Source of the DNA: JAEUWI01 sp942492815
Lineage (GTDB): Bacteria; Hydrogenedentota; Hydrogenedentia; Hydrogenedentales; JAEUWI01
Assembly (NCBI GenBank): GCA_942492815.1
Contig: OW818658.1
Span: forward strand, 5,084,001 to 5,148,000
DNA length: 64,000 nt
Direction: 5' to 3'
Under the pieces are notes generated by a model. It did not search any database, had not been told where the DNA came from, and saw nothing but the letters and a program-made list of their open reading frames with translations. The position numbers were made by a program, and so were the translations under genes. Positions 1 to 9,827 of this stretch are shown here, piece after piece. Position 1 is the first letter of the stretch. Every line of letters begins with the position of its first letter.

Positions 1-53
1 GCGACATTGCTGGAAGTGAAGCCACCCATGTAGTAGAGCATCTCTCACAGAAC

Positions 54-3000
54 ATGGAGGTTAGTCCTCGCTTTCGGGAGGTGGCGCCTGCACCCTCACA
101 TGTCGAAATTAACATAAGTCTCATGGTACCTTTCTCCTCCTCCACAGGACCGGGGGCTATTACGGTTTCTACCGTGCCCGAGAGGCAAGTTAATCTTGAG
201 GTGAGTCACTATTCTGAATCCGATGCAGAACCAGCACCGGGAGAATACACCTGTTGGCCCGGGAATCGAATAAAATTTTGGAGCCTCAAGACCTCAGTTC
301 CGAATAACCTCAAAGAGGTGCGCATTTCAGGAGGCGGGGGGCTGTGGGCTAAAAATGGGGTTTTTTGGGACAACGGTACCATCATAGTGCCTGGGATATA
401 CAACAAGTGCAGCGACAAATATAGATTTATAGATAATATATCGGTGAGTTTCCGGGGCCTTTCTCCAATTACGGGGCATATGCCTCGGGACGAATACCTA
501 GAGTTATTCGATGAGTGCAACGGTCTTCTGAGTTGCATCACGGAGAATTTCACAAGTTGCGCGTTTCAAGGCGTTTACTGCAGTTCAAGGCTCAATGTTG
601 GTCCCGGAGGTATTGTCAGGGGGCGTTGGGGTTACCATCAGATCGCGCCAGGAGAATACTACAGTTGGCGAGTCGCTGTATCCGATTTGAATATTGGTCA
701 GACTAATGACATTGTAGTAAATCCTGACTGGGGGATGGTGTTAGACAAGGCCGAATTCGCAGAGCGTGAAGGAAGACAGGGTTTTGAATATACCTACAGT
801 TTCAAACCAAGTGATGAAGCTGTAGAAGTAAGGGTACATGGTTCAGACGGCACCTTCACGAGCCTTGGCAATCACAGTCCATACGAAGAGCTCACTTTGG
901 TGGCAGATCCGCCGGACGGGAAGAAGTTCTCGCACTGGACCTACGGGGCAAGCGAGATCCCTGGCGGGCTAAAGTATTCGTTTGACGAAGAATTTATTAT
1001 TGTCCCTGAATGTGACGGAACAGAGTTTGCGGCACACTATATTGACGAACCGTGCAAAGACAGGCACACACTTTCGACCCTCGATGACGAAGGTGGAACG
1101 ATACTCGTCCACCGATTAGAGCGCCTTTACGATTGCGACGAAACGGTTACAATTGTCGCGGAACCTGATCGGGGATATCGCTTCGATCATTGGGAAGGAG
1201 ATGTTCCCTCCGAATTCTACGAATCCGTGTCAGCGCAACTGCCCATGGATCACAGTCGGGAAGTTAAAGCCGTATTTGAGCCTCTCGCCGAGTCAAACTG
1301 TGGGCTAGACGTCTCTCCAAGCGAAGATATCTCTCTCCGCAATGTATCCGAGACCACGTCCACGGAAGCCTTTGTCGAAGAACTGCGCCTATATTCCGAG
1401 CAGCTATACGTAGCTTTCGAAGAAGCTTCAACGGAGCACGACATTTATAGAGAGGACTACGAAGTCTCCATCGAGCACGTAAGCGGTCCGGTAGTGAGTT
1501 TCTATTTGACCGACGCCTGGGTTCGTACACACGCGGGCGGCGCTAACGATGCGTCTGGGCAGGAACAATATACTCAAGCCCGATTTGGGGCGATATCGAG
1601 CTTCAATATGCGCGATCTTCTGGACGCGCGTGTCTATGCGGTTGCTTACGCCACTGATTCCGCCACAGCCGAGCGAACTTCGTTTGTACGGTTCTCGCTA
1701 CGCAAGAACGGCGAGTCGTGCTCAACCAAGGAAGTCAGCTTTAATGTTCTACCCGAGAATTATTCTGGGCCGGACGAGGACACGGATGAAGACGATGAAG
1801 AAAATCCAGTAAAAGTCTCGGAGGACACTGGCGATGCATCAAACGCCAGTCACAAAGGTAATAAGTCCATAACGGACGAGGGTAAGACCAAGACCGAGGC
1901 TGGCTGCGAAGGCGATCCAGTCTTCCAGTTCTCGGGAGAATTCACCGAGGATATGGTGGATCTCTCGGTTGCGAGTCCGGGCTTTGGGTTCGAGTGGAAG
2001 CGAGTCTATCGATCACAACTCGTCCGGGCCAATTCGGGGACGCGGATCTATGTGGGTGAGGGTCCAATGCCCCGACGCCCCCAGTCGAAGGCGAACCCGA
2101 TGGGTGAACGTTGGGACTATGCCTACAACTCCTGGATCCGTCGCCAGTCGGATGGTCTGAAGATTCAGGTGCATGATGGACGTAGCGGGCGGGAAGATGT
2201 GTGGGAGTGGAGCGCGGACGAGTCCGCCTGGGTGCACAAGGACTACCCGTCCCGGATAACCATGGACAATGTCGCGCTGACGCAGTTCAACGCGGATCAG
2301 TGGGTCTACCTCACCTACGAGGACAGGACAGTTTACAGGTACTACCCGCAGCACGACAGCCATGGCGGCGCAAAGGGCCGGCTCCACTCCATCACGGATC
2401 GCCATGGCAACGCCATGCTTTTCTATTATGAAACCGACAGTAACGGCGATGGCCGCTTGTCCAAGGTCAAGGATACCGCCGGGCGCTACTACAACGTGAA
2501 CTACTACGCCAGCGGGCGCATAAAGTCCGTGCGCGATTTCACGGGCCGGGCAATCTACTACGAGTACACGGAATCGGGCGACCTGGTGGAGGTGCGCGAT
2601 TCCCGGGGCGCGACAATCAACGAGTACGGCTATGACGGCGGACACCGGATTACCCAGATTCGGGATGGCCGGGGTAACGTATATCTGACTAACCAATACG
2701 ACACCACGTCCACCGACTACATGCGATTCAGGGTGACACGGCAGATCCACGGAGGCGCCGACTACACTTTCACCTATGAGGATCTCTGTCCCGAATGCGT
2801 GGCACCCAGCAATCAAGACAAGATGCGCGTCACGGTGAACGACGGCGAGGGGAATGTCCGGGTCGCCATGTTCGACAACCAGAACCGGATGAAGTGGGAG
2901 CGGGTCTATGCGGAGCCGCGCGAAGCGACGGAGGCGACGCGCTTCTCCGACTTGCCAACCGCGCCGGATGGGTATTTCCAGACATCCTATACCTATGTCG

Positions 3001-6000
3001 GCGAGTCTACCCTGGTGGACCGGAAGACTTTTTCGAAGGGCGACTACGTCAAGTATGTATACGGTGGCGCCGCAGACGAAGCGCCCAATGCACGCGTCTG
3101 GTGGACCCGGGGCAATTTGCGCAGCGTTTCGTACTATGGCGTGGGCGAATCGACCCCACTGGTGGAGAAATGGGACTACCACGCCGATCACGGCAACTAC
3201 GGCCACAGCGAGCGCTTTGTGAAGCGCCACGAGGATCCAAGGACCAACGTAACGCTCGCGACGGAGATGACGGCCGCGGGCGACGCAACCACGCGGACCT
3301 TCCCCAACAGCGCACAGGAGGGCTTCCTCTACAATGGCAGGGGCCAGCTTACGCAGCATACCCTACCGCCGAACAAGCACGGCCACGCGCGGGTGGACAA
3401 ATTCGTCTATAACAATCAGGGCTATTTGACCGAGTCTATCGTGGACTTCGGCGGCCTCGCCCTGAGCACGGAGTACACACCCAACCGTCGGGGTCTTCCG
3501 GTGGAGATCAAGGATCCGCGCGGTGCGATTACCACGCGGGAGTACGACCATCGCGACCGGCTGAAATGGGAACGCACACCGGAACTCGATTCCGGCCGGA
3601 AGGTCGTCACCCGCTTCGCCTACGACGGGAACAACAACCTGTTCGAGGTCCTCACGTCCAACTTCGACCACGAGGGCGACGACTATCCCAACGAGGAGAT
3701 CGCGCGCACAATCGAGTACGACATCATCAATCGTCCCGTGGCCGTCCTCGAGGAGTTGGACGAGGGCGTGTTTGTTCGTACCGAGACTGTCTACGACAAG
3801 AACGGCAACGTGTTAGTGCGCCGATCCGCCGCCGCGTCCACCAAGGTGAGCGGCGATCCCCCGGTGCCCAACGAAGCCGGCGCGATAGCGGAGCCCGACA
3901 ACATAGTCACCTATCAGTACAACACGCGCCAATTTGTTGAAGAGGAGGTGCATGGCGATTTCGAGAATTCCACCCATCCCACCCGCAAGCTGATCTACAA
4001 GTACGACGCCAATGGCAACGTTACAGAGCTCCACGACGTCCCCTCCGGTTCCGAGTCTCCGCGTGTAACCTACAACGTCTACGACAGCCGCGGCCGCCTG
4101 GACTACGTTACAGATCCCATGGGCAATGTCACCGACTACGCCTACGACGCGAACGGGAATGTGACGGAAATCAAACTTCTGGGTGAACTGGAAGACGGCC
4201 CCACCACCGTGGCGGATGCGGAAGATCTTGAAGCCAATCGCCTCGCAGCCCGCCTCCTCTCACGGAAGGAATACGTGTACGACGCCCTGGACCGGCGCGA
4301 GCGGGAGATAACCCACCTCTTTGATCCGGCCGACACGCCCACCTTCACCGCCTCGACCATTGAGACGGAAACCCTGTACGACCTGACAGGAAACGTGTCG
4401 GAGATTGTCCTGCCCAATCAGGAGAGCACGATCTTCCACTATGACACGGCCAACCGCCTGTGGAAGACCGAAGACGCAAAGGGGAACACCGTCGCGCTCG
4501 GGCTGGACGAGAACGGCAATGTGGAGACGAGCACCGAGTCGAATCTGTCCGACGTTACACCGAGCAATCCTGCCGTCGAGCACACCCTCACCACGACCTA
4601 CGACGCGCTGAACCGTCCCCTTACGGTAGAGAATATTGCCGGCGACACTGTTACCACGGCCTATGATTCCCGGGGCAACGTGGTCTACACGAAGGACGGC
4701 GAAGACAACGAAACACGGATGCTGTACGACGGCCTCGGCCGCCTGAAGGAAACGCGCCGCCTGGTGCCGGGCAAGCCGGACGTGGTCACGAAGCAGACGT
4801 GGGACGTGAACTCGCGCCTCTACGCGCAGGAGGATCCCAACGGCAACGTCACAAACTATCGATACGACTTCCTGAACCGTCTGGAGACGATCCGATTCGC
4901 CGACACCACCGAGACGACCTTCGCCTATGACAGCTTCGGCCGGCAGACGCTGAAGACGGACGCAAACGGCACGGAAGTGGCCGTCACCGCCTTCGACGCG
5001 TTGAACCGGCCCCTGGCGCGGACCATAACCGTAGCGTCGCCGGGCGGACCCATCGGCGGCACGATGGCGGAGTCCTTCACCTACGACGGCCTGGGCAACG
5101 CGGTCCGCCTGGAGAACGACGCCTCCGTCGTGTCCCGGGTCTTCGACTCCATTTCGGGCACGCGGTCGGAGACCGTGGAGTTCAATAGCGATAGCTTCGA
5201 GAAGACCATTGCCTTCGCCTATGACAACATCGGTCGGAGGGTGGGCACGAATTATCCCGGCGGGCGCACGGTGGGCTACGATTTCGACGCCCTGAACCGA
5301 GTCAGCGCTATTAATAGCTCTCAGGGCGGCGATGGAAACGGGCTGCTGGCGGAGTATCAATACCTGGGCGCGGGCCGGGTCGAGCGGCGCATCCTTCGTG
5401 GGAACAACACCTACACGGACTACAATATCGACACGGTGGGCCGGGTGAACGGCACCACCCACCGCCGTATAGGCACGGACGCCATCTTCGACGAGCGGAG
5501 CTACGCGTGGGACGGCGCGAACAACAAGACCCAGCGCGTGGAAAAGGTGGGCGGGGTTGCCGTCAAGACCTATGATTACGTCTATGACGCGCTGAATCGC
5601 ATGGAGCGCTCGACGAAGACCCTGCCAAGTGCCGCGCCCGGCACTGCGGGCAACTGGACCGGCGCGATGGCCCTCGACGCGGCCAATCCGGCCGCGACGA
5701 CCTTCGCGGGCGGGGACGCCCTCGCGCTGTCGGGCAATTTTTCGGCGACCTTTGACCCGGGCACGCTCCAGGTCTTCGTGAGCAAGGTCCAGGGCGTGCG
5801 CGACGAATCCGAGGACTACCCCGTCGACCTACAGGGCTACACGGGCTCGCAGATCGACGTCCTGACGCCGCCCCTGCCCCACCAGGGTACCTTCGACCTC
5901 TACGCGAGCGCGCTCTCCGGCGCGACGCGGGTGTACTCCAATCCCGTATCGATTACCTATGGCCCGCTGGTTCGGGAATACGACCTGGATGGCGTAGGTA

Positions 6001-8153
6001 ACCGGAACTCGGTCGAAACTAGTGCCGAGATGGCGACCTATGTCCGGGAGGATGAGGCGCCCGATCCCGCCGACGCGCAGATGAACCAATACACGGAAAC
6101 ACCGGACGAAATCGCGGCCCGCGCCTACGACGAGAATGGTAACCTGTTGCACAACGGCGCGGCGCTGCCCGCCATCTACAAACACGATTACCTCGACCGC
6201 ATCATCGAGGTTTCGGGCGTTCCCGCGCTGGATTCGGGAAGTGGCGTGCCCGTTGGCAGCGAGTTCAGCGACGACTTTGCCACCGGGCTCGATCCTGCGT
6301 GGGTGGATAATCCAGCGTTCCATGGCGGCCTGAACTCCAATCTGTGGGCTTGGAATAGCGGTGGCTTCGTGGAGCATGCCGGGGGCGCAACCACCGCGAA
6401 CGCGGCCCTCCCCAGGACAAACCCGGACGGGGACTTCTGGTGGGTCTACGCCCGTCCCGGCTCCGCATCGGGCGACGATGTCCTGACCGCGCATCTGCGC
6501 ATCGTGGGCCACAGCACGGACACGCAGTTGAGCGCCCCGTTCTTGATGCTGGATATCGATACGGACGAGATCAGTCTCCAGCGCGACGGTACGAACGGGG
6601 AATTGGCGGCGGCGGCCATCACCACGGCGGACGACACGCCCTATCTCATTCATGCCCACGTCTCGGGGGCCAACGTGATCATCCGGCGCGGGCAGCTCGG
6701 CCAGCCGCTGGAGACGGTGCTGGTGGTGGACGACGCCCCGATTCAGGCTACGGACCGCTTCATCCTGAGCACGGCCAGCGCCTGCATCGTGGACGATGTG
6801 AACATCGGGAACTTCAACATCGAATACGCCTACGACGCGCTGGGCCGCCGCATTGAGAAGCGCGCGGGCGGCGACGCCACGCGTTTTGTCTACGACGGTG
6901 CGCAGGTGGTCGAGGAGTGGACTATTTCCGGCGGCGGCAGCCCCACCCTTGCCGCAAGTTATGTCTACGGACTCTATGTGGACGAAGTCCTCACCATGCG
7001 CCGGGGCGGCAACGACTACTACTGCCACGGCGACGACATGCACAACGTCGTCAAGCTGACGGACGAAGACGGGGAGGTCGTGGAGGGCTACGACTACGGC
7101 GACTACGGCCAGCCGGAGTTCTACGACGCCGCAGGTAACCTGCTCGATGTAACTGCGTCTGCGCTGGGCAATCCGTTCCTTTTCAACGGTCATGAGTGGA
7201 ATCCAGATACGGGGTTGTACTGGTACCGCACTCGGTATATGGACCCTGAACTCGGTCGTTTCGTCGCTCGCGACACGATCGGCCTCTGGGGCGACGAAAA
7301 AAACCTTGGTAACCCATATACGTACCTCAGCAACAACCCCTGGAGTGGGTTGGACCCGTACGGGCAATGGTGGTGGGATGCAGATTACATCCAGGAAGGG
7401 GGCGGCGCGCTATTGGGCTTCTACGGGGCGGGCGCTGCCGGGAATGCATGGGCGGGTGCCGGTGTCGGTGCCCTGCAAGGTGCCGCGGTTGTTTTGGATA
7501 CGCCGGGGCAATTGGTAGAATGGGCGGGAATTGGCCAGCGTCCGCTCAGGTACCTGGGTGCCTACAACGACACTGACCCTGGAATTTTCGCATCGCGCGT
7601 GTCTTCGGGTGTTGGCTGGACCGCCGCCGCGGGGGCCGCGGGATTGTCCAAGGCCGGTTGGGACGTCGCCATTACCGGCGCGCGCGCTGGCGAGTTGATT
7701 CATGCGGGCGAAGCAGCCCGCGAAGCGCTCTCGGATGACCCCTGGCCAACCGTATACGATGGGCCCTATGAGCCGACAAATTGGCCCGAGGAGCAGGGAA
7801 CCGACGGATCGGGAGACTCTGGTAAGACTTATCAGACGTATACAAAGAGGAATCCCTACACTGGAGAAGTGTATTCGGGGCGCACAAGCGGTACCGGAAC
7901 ACCAGAAGAGAATGTTGAAGATCGGGATCGAAAGCATCATATGAATCCCAAAGGATTTGGCCCGGCGAAGCTTGACAAGTCCAGCACCAGTTACGACGCG
8001 ATTCGCGGTCGTGAGCAACGGTTGATAGACAAGCACGGAGGAGCGAAATCATGCGGCGGGAAGTCGGGGAATCAGAACAATGGAATAAGGCCTGACCATC
8101 CTGATCGGGATACTTATTTCAAGGCAGCTCAAAGGGAGTTTGGATCAATATGA
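54..8153 (+). CDS. Giant Rhs/YD-repeat protein with GIY-YIG-like C-terminal toxin tip (5' end probably outside window)
   Basis: Polymorphic contact-toxin type protein of at least 2699 residues. The frame stays open from ATG 54 to the window edge and no signal peptide is visible after that ATG, so the true start is probably upstream. Residues ~270-410 hold InlB-type repeats (motifs GYRFDHWEGD and KKFSHWTYG). Around residue 618 the Rhs entry motif GDPVFQFSGEF begins, followed by dozens of YD repeats. Two non-YD segments are inserted at ~1860-1977 and ~2070-2256. The Rhs core, with YRTRYMDPELGRFVARD, lies at ~2390-2430. After it comes a Gly/Ala-rich stretch and a tip of about 100 residues with VYSGRTSG, AIRGREQRLIDKHGG and NGIRPDHP motifs, which resemble GIY-YIG/URI-type nuclease toxins (recognition from memory, moderate). 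An Imm26-like gene follows. The Rhs call is secure; the toxin class is less sure. Confidence 0.9.
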   Translation: MEVSPRFREVAPAPSHVEINISLMVPFSSSTGPGAITVSTVPERQVNLEVSHYSESDAEPAPGEYTCWPGNRIKFWSLKTSVPNNLKEVRISGGGGLWAKNGVFWDNGTIIVPGIYNKCSDKYRFIDNISVSFRGLSPITGHMPRDEYLELFDECNGLLSCITENFTSCAFQGVYCSSRLNVGPGGIVRGRWGYHQIAPGEYYSWRVAVSDLNIGQTNDIVVNPDWGMVLDKAEFAEREGRQGFEYTYSFKPSDEAVEVRVHGSDGTFTSLGNHSPYEELTLVADPPDGKKFSHWTYGASEIPGGLKYSFDEEFIIVPECDGTEFAAHYIDEPCKDRHTLSTLDDEGGTILVHRLERLYDCDETVTIVAEPDRGYRFDHWEGDVPSEFYESVSAQLPMDHSREVKAVFEPLAESNCGLDVSPSEDISLRNVSETTSTEAFVEELRLYSEQLYVAFEEASTEHDIYREDYEVSIEHVSGPVVSFYLTDAWVRTHAGGANDASGQEQYTQARFGAISSFNMRDLLDARVYAVAYATDSATAERTSFVRFSLRKNGESCSTKEVSFNVLPENYSGPDEDTDEDDEENPVKVSEDTGDASNASHKGNKSITDEGKTKTEAGCEGDPVFQFSGEFTEDMVDLSVASPGFGFEWKRVYRSQLVRANSGTRIYVGEGPMPRRPQSKANPMGERWDYAYNSWIRRQSDGLKIQVHDGRSGREDVWEWSADESAWVHKDYPSRITMDNVALTQFNADQWVYLTYEDRTVYRYYPQHDSHGGAKGRLHSITDRHGNAMLFYYETDSNGDGRLSKVKDTAGRYYNVNYYASGRIKSVRDFTGRAIYYEYTESGDLVEVRDSRGATINEYGYDGGHRITQIRDGRGNVYLTNQYDTTSTDYMRFRVTRQIHGGADYTFTYEDLCPECVAPSNQDKMRVTVNDGEGNVRVAMFDNQNRMKWERVYAEPREATEATRFSDLPTAPDGYFQTSYTYVGESTLVDRKTFSKGDYVKYVYGGAADEAPNARVWWTRGNLRSVSYYGVGESTPLVEKWDYHADHGNYGHSERFVKRHEDPRTNVTLATEMTAAGDATTRTFPNSAQEGFLYNGRGQLTQHTLPPNKHGHARVDKFVYNNQGYLTESIVDFGGLALSTEYTPNRRGLPVEIKDPRGAITTREYDHRDRLKWERTPELDSGRKVVTRFAYDGNNNLFEVLTSNFDHEGDDYPNEEIARTIEYDIINRPVAVLEELDEGVFVRTETVYDKNGNVLVRRSAAASTKVSGDPPVPNEAGAIAEPDNIVTYQYNTRQFVEEEVHGDFENSTHPTRKLIYKYDANGNVTELHDVPSGSESPRVTYNVYDSRGRLDYVTDPMGNVTDYAYDANGNVTEIKLLGELEDGPTTVADAEDLEANRLAARLLSRKEYVYDALDRREREITHLFDPADTPTFTASTIETETLYDLTGNVSEIVLPNQESTIFHYDTANRLWKTEDAKGNTVALGLDENGNVETSTESNLSDVTPSNPAVEHTLTTTYDALNRPLTVENIAGDTVTTAYDSRGNVVYTKDGEDNETRMLYDGLGRLKETRRLVPGKPDVVTKQTWDVNSRLYAQEDPNGNVTNYRYDFLNRLETIRFADTTETTFAYDSFGRQTLKTDANGTEVAVTAFDALNRPLARTITVASPGGPIGGTMAESFTYDGLGNAVRLENDASVVSRVFDSISGTRSETVEFNSDSFEKTIAFAYDNIGRRVGTNYPGGRTVGYDFDALNRVSAINSSQGGDGNGLLAEYQYLGAGRVERRILRGNNTYTDYNIDTVGRVNGTTHRRIGTDAIFDERSYAWDGANNKTQRVEKVGGVAVKTYDYVYDALNRMERSTKTLPSAAPGTAGNWTGAMALDAANPAATTFAGGDALALSGNFSATFDPGTLQVFVSKVQGVRDESEDYPVDLQGYTGSQIDVLTPPLPHQGTFDLYASALSGATRVYSNPVSITYGPLVREYDLDGVGNRNSVETSAEMATYVREDEAPDPADAQMNQYTETPDEIAARAYDENGNLLHNGAALPAIYKHDYLDRIIEVSGVPALDSGSGVPVGSEFSDDFATGLDPAWVDNPAFHGGLNSNLWAWNSGGFVEHAGGATTANAALPRTNPDGDFWWVYARPGSASGDDVLTAHLRIVGHSTDTQLSAPFLMLDIDTDEISLQRDGTNGELAAAAITTADDTPYLIHAHVSGANVIIRRGQLGQPLETVLVVDDAPIQATDRFILSTASACIVDDVNIGNFNIEYAYDALGRRIEKRAGGDATRFVYDGAQVVEEWTISGGGSPTLAASYVYGLYVDEVLTMRRGGNDYYCHGDDMHNVVKLTDEDGEVVEGYDYGDYGQPEFYDAAGNLLDVTASALGNPFLFNGHEWNPDTGLYWYRTRYMDPELGRFVARDTIGLWGDEKNLGNPYTYLSNNPWSGLDPYGQWWWDADYIQEGGGALLGFYGAGAAGNAWAGAGVGALQGAAVVLDTPGQLVEWAGIGQRPLRYLGAYNDTDPGIFASRVSSGVGWTAAAGAAGLSKAGWDVAITGARAGELIHAGEAAREALSDDPWPTVYDGPYEPTNWPEEQGTDGSGDSGKTYQTYTKRNPYTGEVYSGRTSGTGTPEENVEDRDRKHHMNPKGFGPAKLDKSSTSYDAIRGREQRLIDKHGGAKSCGGKSGNQNNGIRPDHPDRDTYFKAAQREFGSI

Positions 8154-8321
8154 TAGTTTTTTGTTTCATTCAATGAGGAGAGTACACTTGATTCGCACAT
8201 TTTGCGCGCCACGGAAATGAGTGTCAAACTAATCTATTTTACGTCAAGGAAACTTGGACTTGGCAAATGGGCTCCACAGCATGTGTGGTTACATGGAAGT
8301 TAATTGGAAGAGGTGCTCTAC

Positions 8322-8768
8322 ATGAGACAGAGGTTGCGAACAGGCGATATCCTTGAGATAGATCTGGGTGATGGTACCTTCAGCTATGGAAGGAACCTCA
8401 ATAAAATATATGCCTTCTACGAACTCCGGACTCGTATGCGTCCACCTATCGAGGACATTGTTTGTCAGAAAGTACTATTTAAGATTTGGGTAATGAAATA
8501 TGCGATAACGCGCGGCATATGGAAGGTTATCGGCAACCTTCCCCTTGAGGAGTCGCTGGTAGAGCGACCTAGTTTCTTCAAACAGGATCCATTTACGGGA
8601 AGGCTTTACATCACATATGACGGTAGCCAGGAAATACCCGCGACCTTGGAAGAGTGTCGACACTTGGAATGCGCCGCTGTTTGGGACCCCGAGCATGTGG
8701 AGGATCGGCTCAGGGATCATTTTGAAGGTCGTCGCAACATATGGTTCGACAGCATGAGGCCGGAATAG
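8322..8768 (+). CDS. Imm26-like immunity protein
   Basis: A 148-residue cytosolic protein directly downstream of the Rhs toxin. Its N-terminus, RTGDILEIDLGDGTFSYGR, matches the opening of Imm26-type immunity proteins (GDI-x-EI-x-L-x-DG-x-x-x-YGR). The C-terminal half is rich in charged and aromatic residues (DHFEGRRNIWFDSMRPE). By family knowledge and position it should bind and neutralise the Rhs tip inside the producer cell. I chose ATG 8322 over an in-frame TTG at 8304 because a GAGGT sequence lies about 8 nt before 8322. Lower GC and different codon use than the rhs core mark it, like the toxin tip, as part of an exchangeable cassette. The exact partner is inferred from adjacency. Confidence 0.72.
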   Translation: MRQRLRTGDILEIDLGDGTFSYGRNLNKIYAFYELRTRMRPPIEDIVCQKVLFKIWVMKYAITRGIWKVIGNLPLEESLVERPSFFKQDPFTGRLYITYDGSQEIPATLEECRHLECAAVWDPEHVEDRLRDHFEGRRNIWFDSMRPE

Positions 8769-8910
8769 TCTATTGCGTGAGGAATAGCGCCGTACGTTCG
8801 CCGTTATTCCTGCCTCGAAAGAGATCGCACCCGCATCCGGTGAACGACACCTTTGTACTTGCCGCAAATCCAATGCATGCGACATATGCTCTCTATGTCC
8901 CGGTCGGGGT

Positions 8911-9827
8911 GAGTCGGGGCACGGCGGGCAACGGGACAGGCGCGATGGCCCTCGACGCCGCCGATCCGGCCGCGACGACCTTCGCGGGCGGGGACGCCCT
9001 CGCGCTGTCGGGCAATTTTTCGGCGACCTTTGACCCGGGCACGCTCCAGGTCTTCGTGAGCAAGGCTCAGGGCGTGCGCGACGAATCCGAGGACTACCCC
9101 GTCGACCTACAGGGCTACACGGGCTCGCAGATCGACGTCCTGACGCCGACTTTGCCCCACCAGGGTACCTTCGACCTCTACGCGAGCGCGCTCTCCGGCG
9201 CGACGCGGGTGTACTCCAATCCCGTATCGATTACCTATGGCCCGCTGGTTCGGGAATACGACCTGGATGGTACTGGCAACCGGAACGCGGTGGAGTCCAG
9301 CGCGGACACGGCGACCTACGTGCGGGAGGACGACGCACCCGACCCCGCCGACGCGCAGATGAACCAGTACACCGAAGTGCCAGGCGAGGCAGACGCCCGG
9401 GTCTACGACGAGAACGGCAACCTGCGCGCGACGGGCGCAACGCTGCCGGTGCGGTACCGCCACGACTATCTTGACCGCATCATCGAGGTTACCGGCGTGC
9501 CCGCGCTTGATTCGGGGAGTGGCGTTCCCGTGGGCAATGAGTTCAGTGACGACTTCGCCACCGGGCTGGATGCATCCTGGATACACGCGCCCGCCGCAAT
9601 CGGGGGGCTCTATTCCGACCTTTGGGACTGGGACAGCGGCGGCTTCCTGGAGCACGATGGGGTTGACGCCGCCAGTGCCGCCCTTCCGCGCACCAATCCC
9701 GATGGTGACTTCTGGTGGGTCTACGCTCGACCCAGCCCCGCCACGGGAGACAACGTCCTGACCGCGCATCTGCGCATCACCGAGTACGACACGGATACGA
9801 CATTCGACGCCAAGTACCTGATGCTAG
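8911..9827 (+). pseudogene. Orphan rhs tip, left part (5'-truncated second rhs copy, up to the IS insertion)
   Basis: From about 8911 the sequence repeats the distal part of the upstream rhs gene (5635 onward): the same 'GAMALDA..PAATTFAGGDALALSG' inserted domain, the YD segment and the LamG-like insert FSDDFATGLDASW. There is no Rhs N-terminal part and no start signal; the open frame runs back into the immunity gene without homology. The copy is cut at 9827 by an insertion sequence and resumes in frame at 11844. An open reading frame here ends inside the IS at 9922. It is a displaced rhs C-terminal cassette of the kind known behind full-length rhs genes and is unlikely to make a working protein. 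Confidence 0.85.
8972..9271 (+). repeat. Near-identical copy of rhs positions 5692-5991
   Basis: About 300 bp match the main rhs gene with only a handful of differences (two near 9066, a cluster near 9149-9153). Immediately beyond 9271 the two copies diverge to ordinary paralogue similarity (VGNRNSVETSAE against TGNRNAVESSAD). The abrupt edges suggest gene conversion or a recent recombination between the full-length gene and the orphan tip. Confidence 0.85.

Noticed and set aside
2013..3359. A 448-codon minus-strand reading frame inside rhs
   Set aside because: It is antisense to a strongly supported YD-repeat gene and shows no domain; long antisense frames are expected in this GC-rich, low-stop sequence.
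5829..7367. A 512-codon minus-strand frame opposite the rhs core
   Set aside because: It is composed of Val/Ala/Arg-rich shadow sequence from the complementary strand of the Rhs core; no start signal or family.
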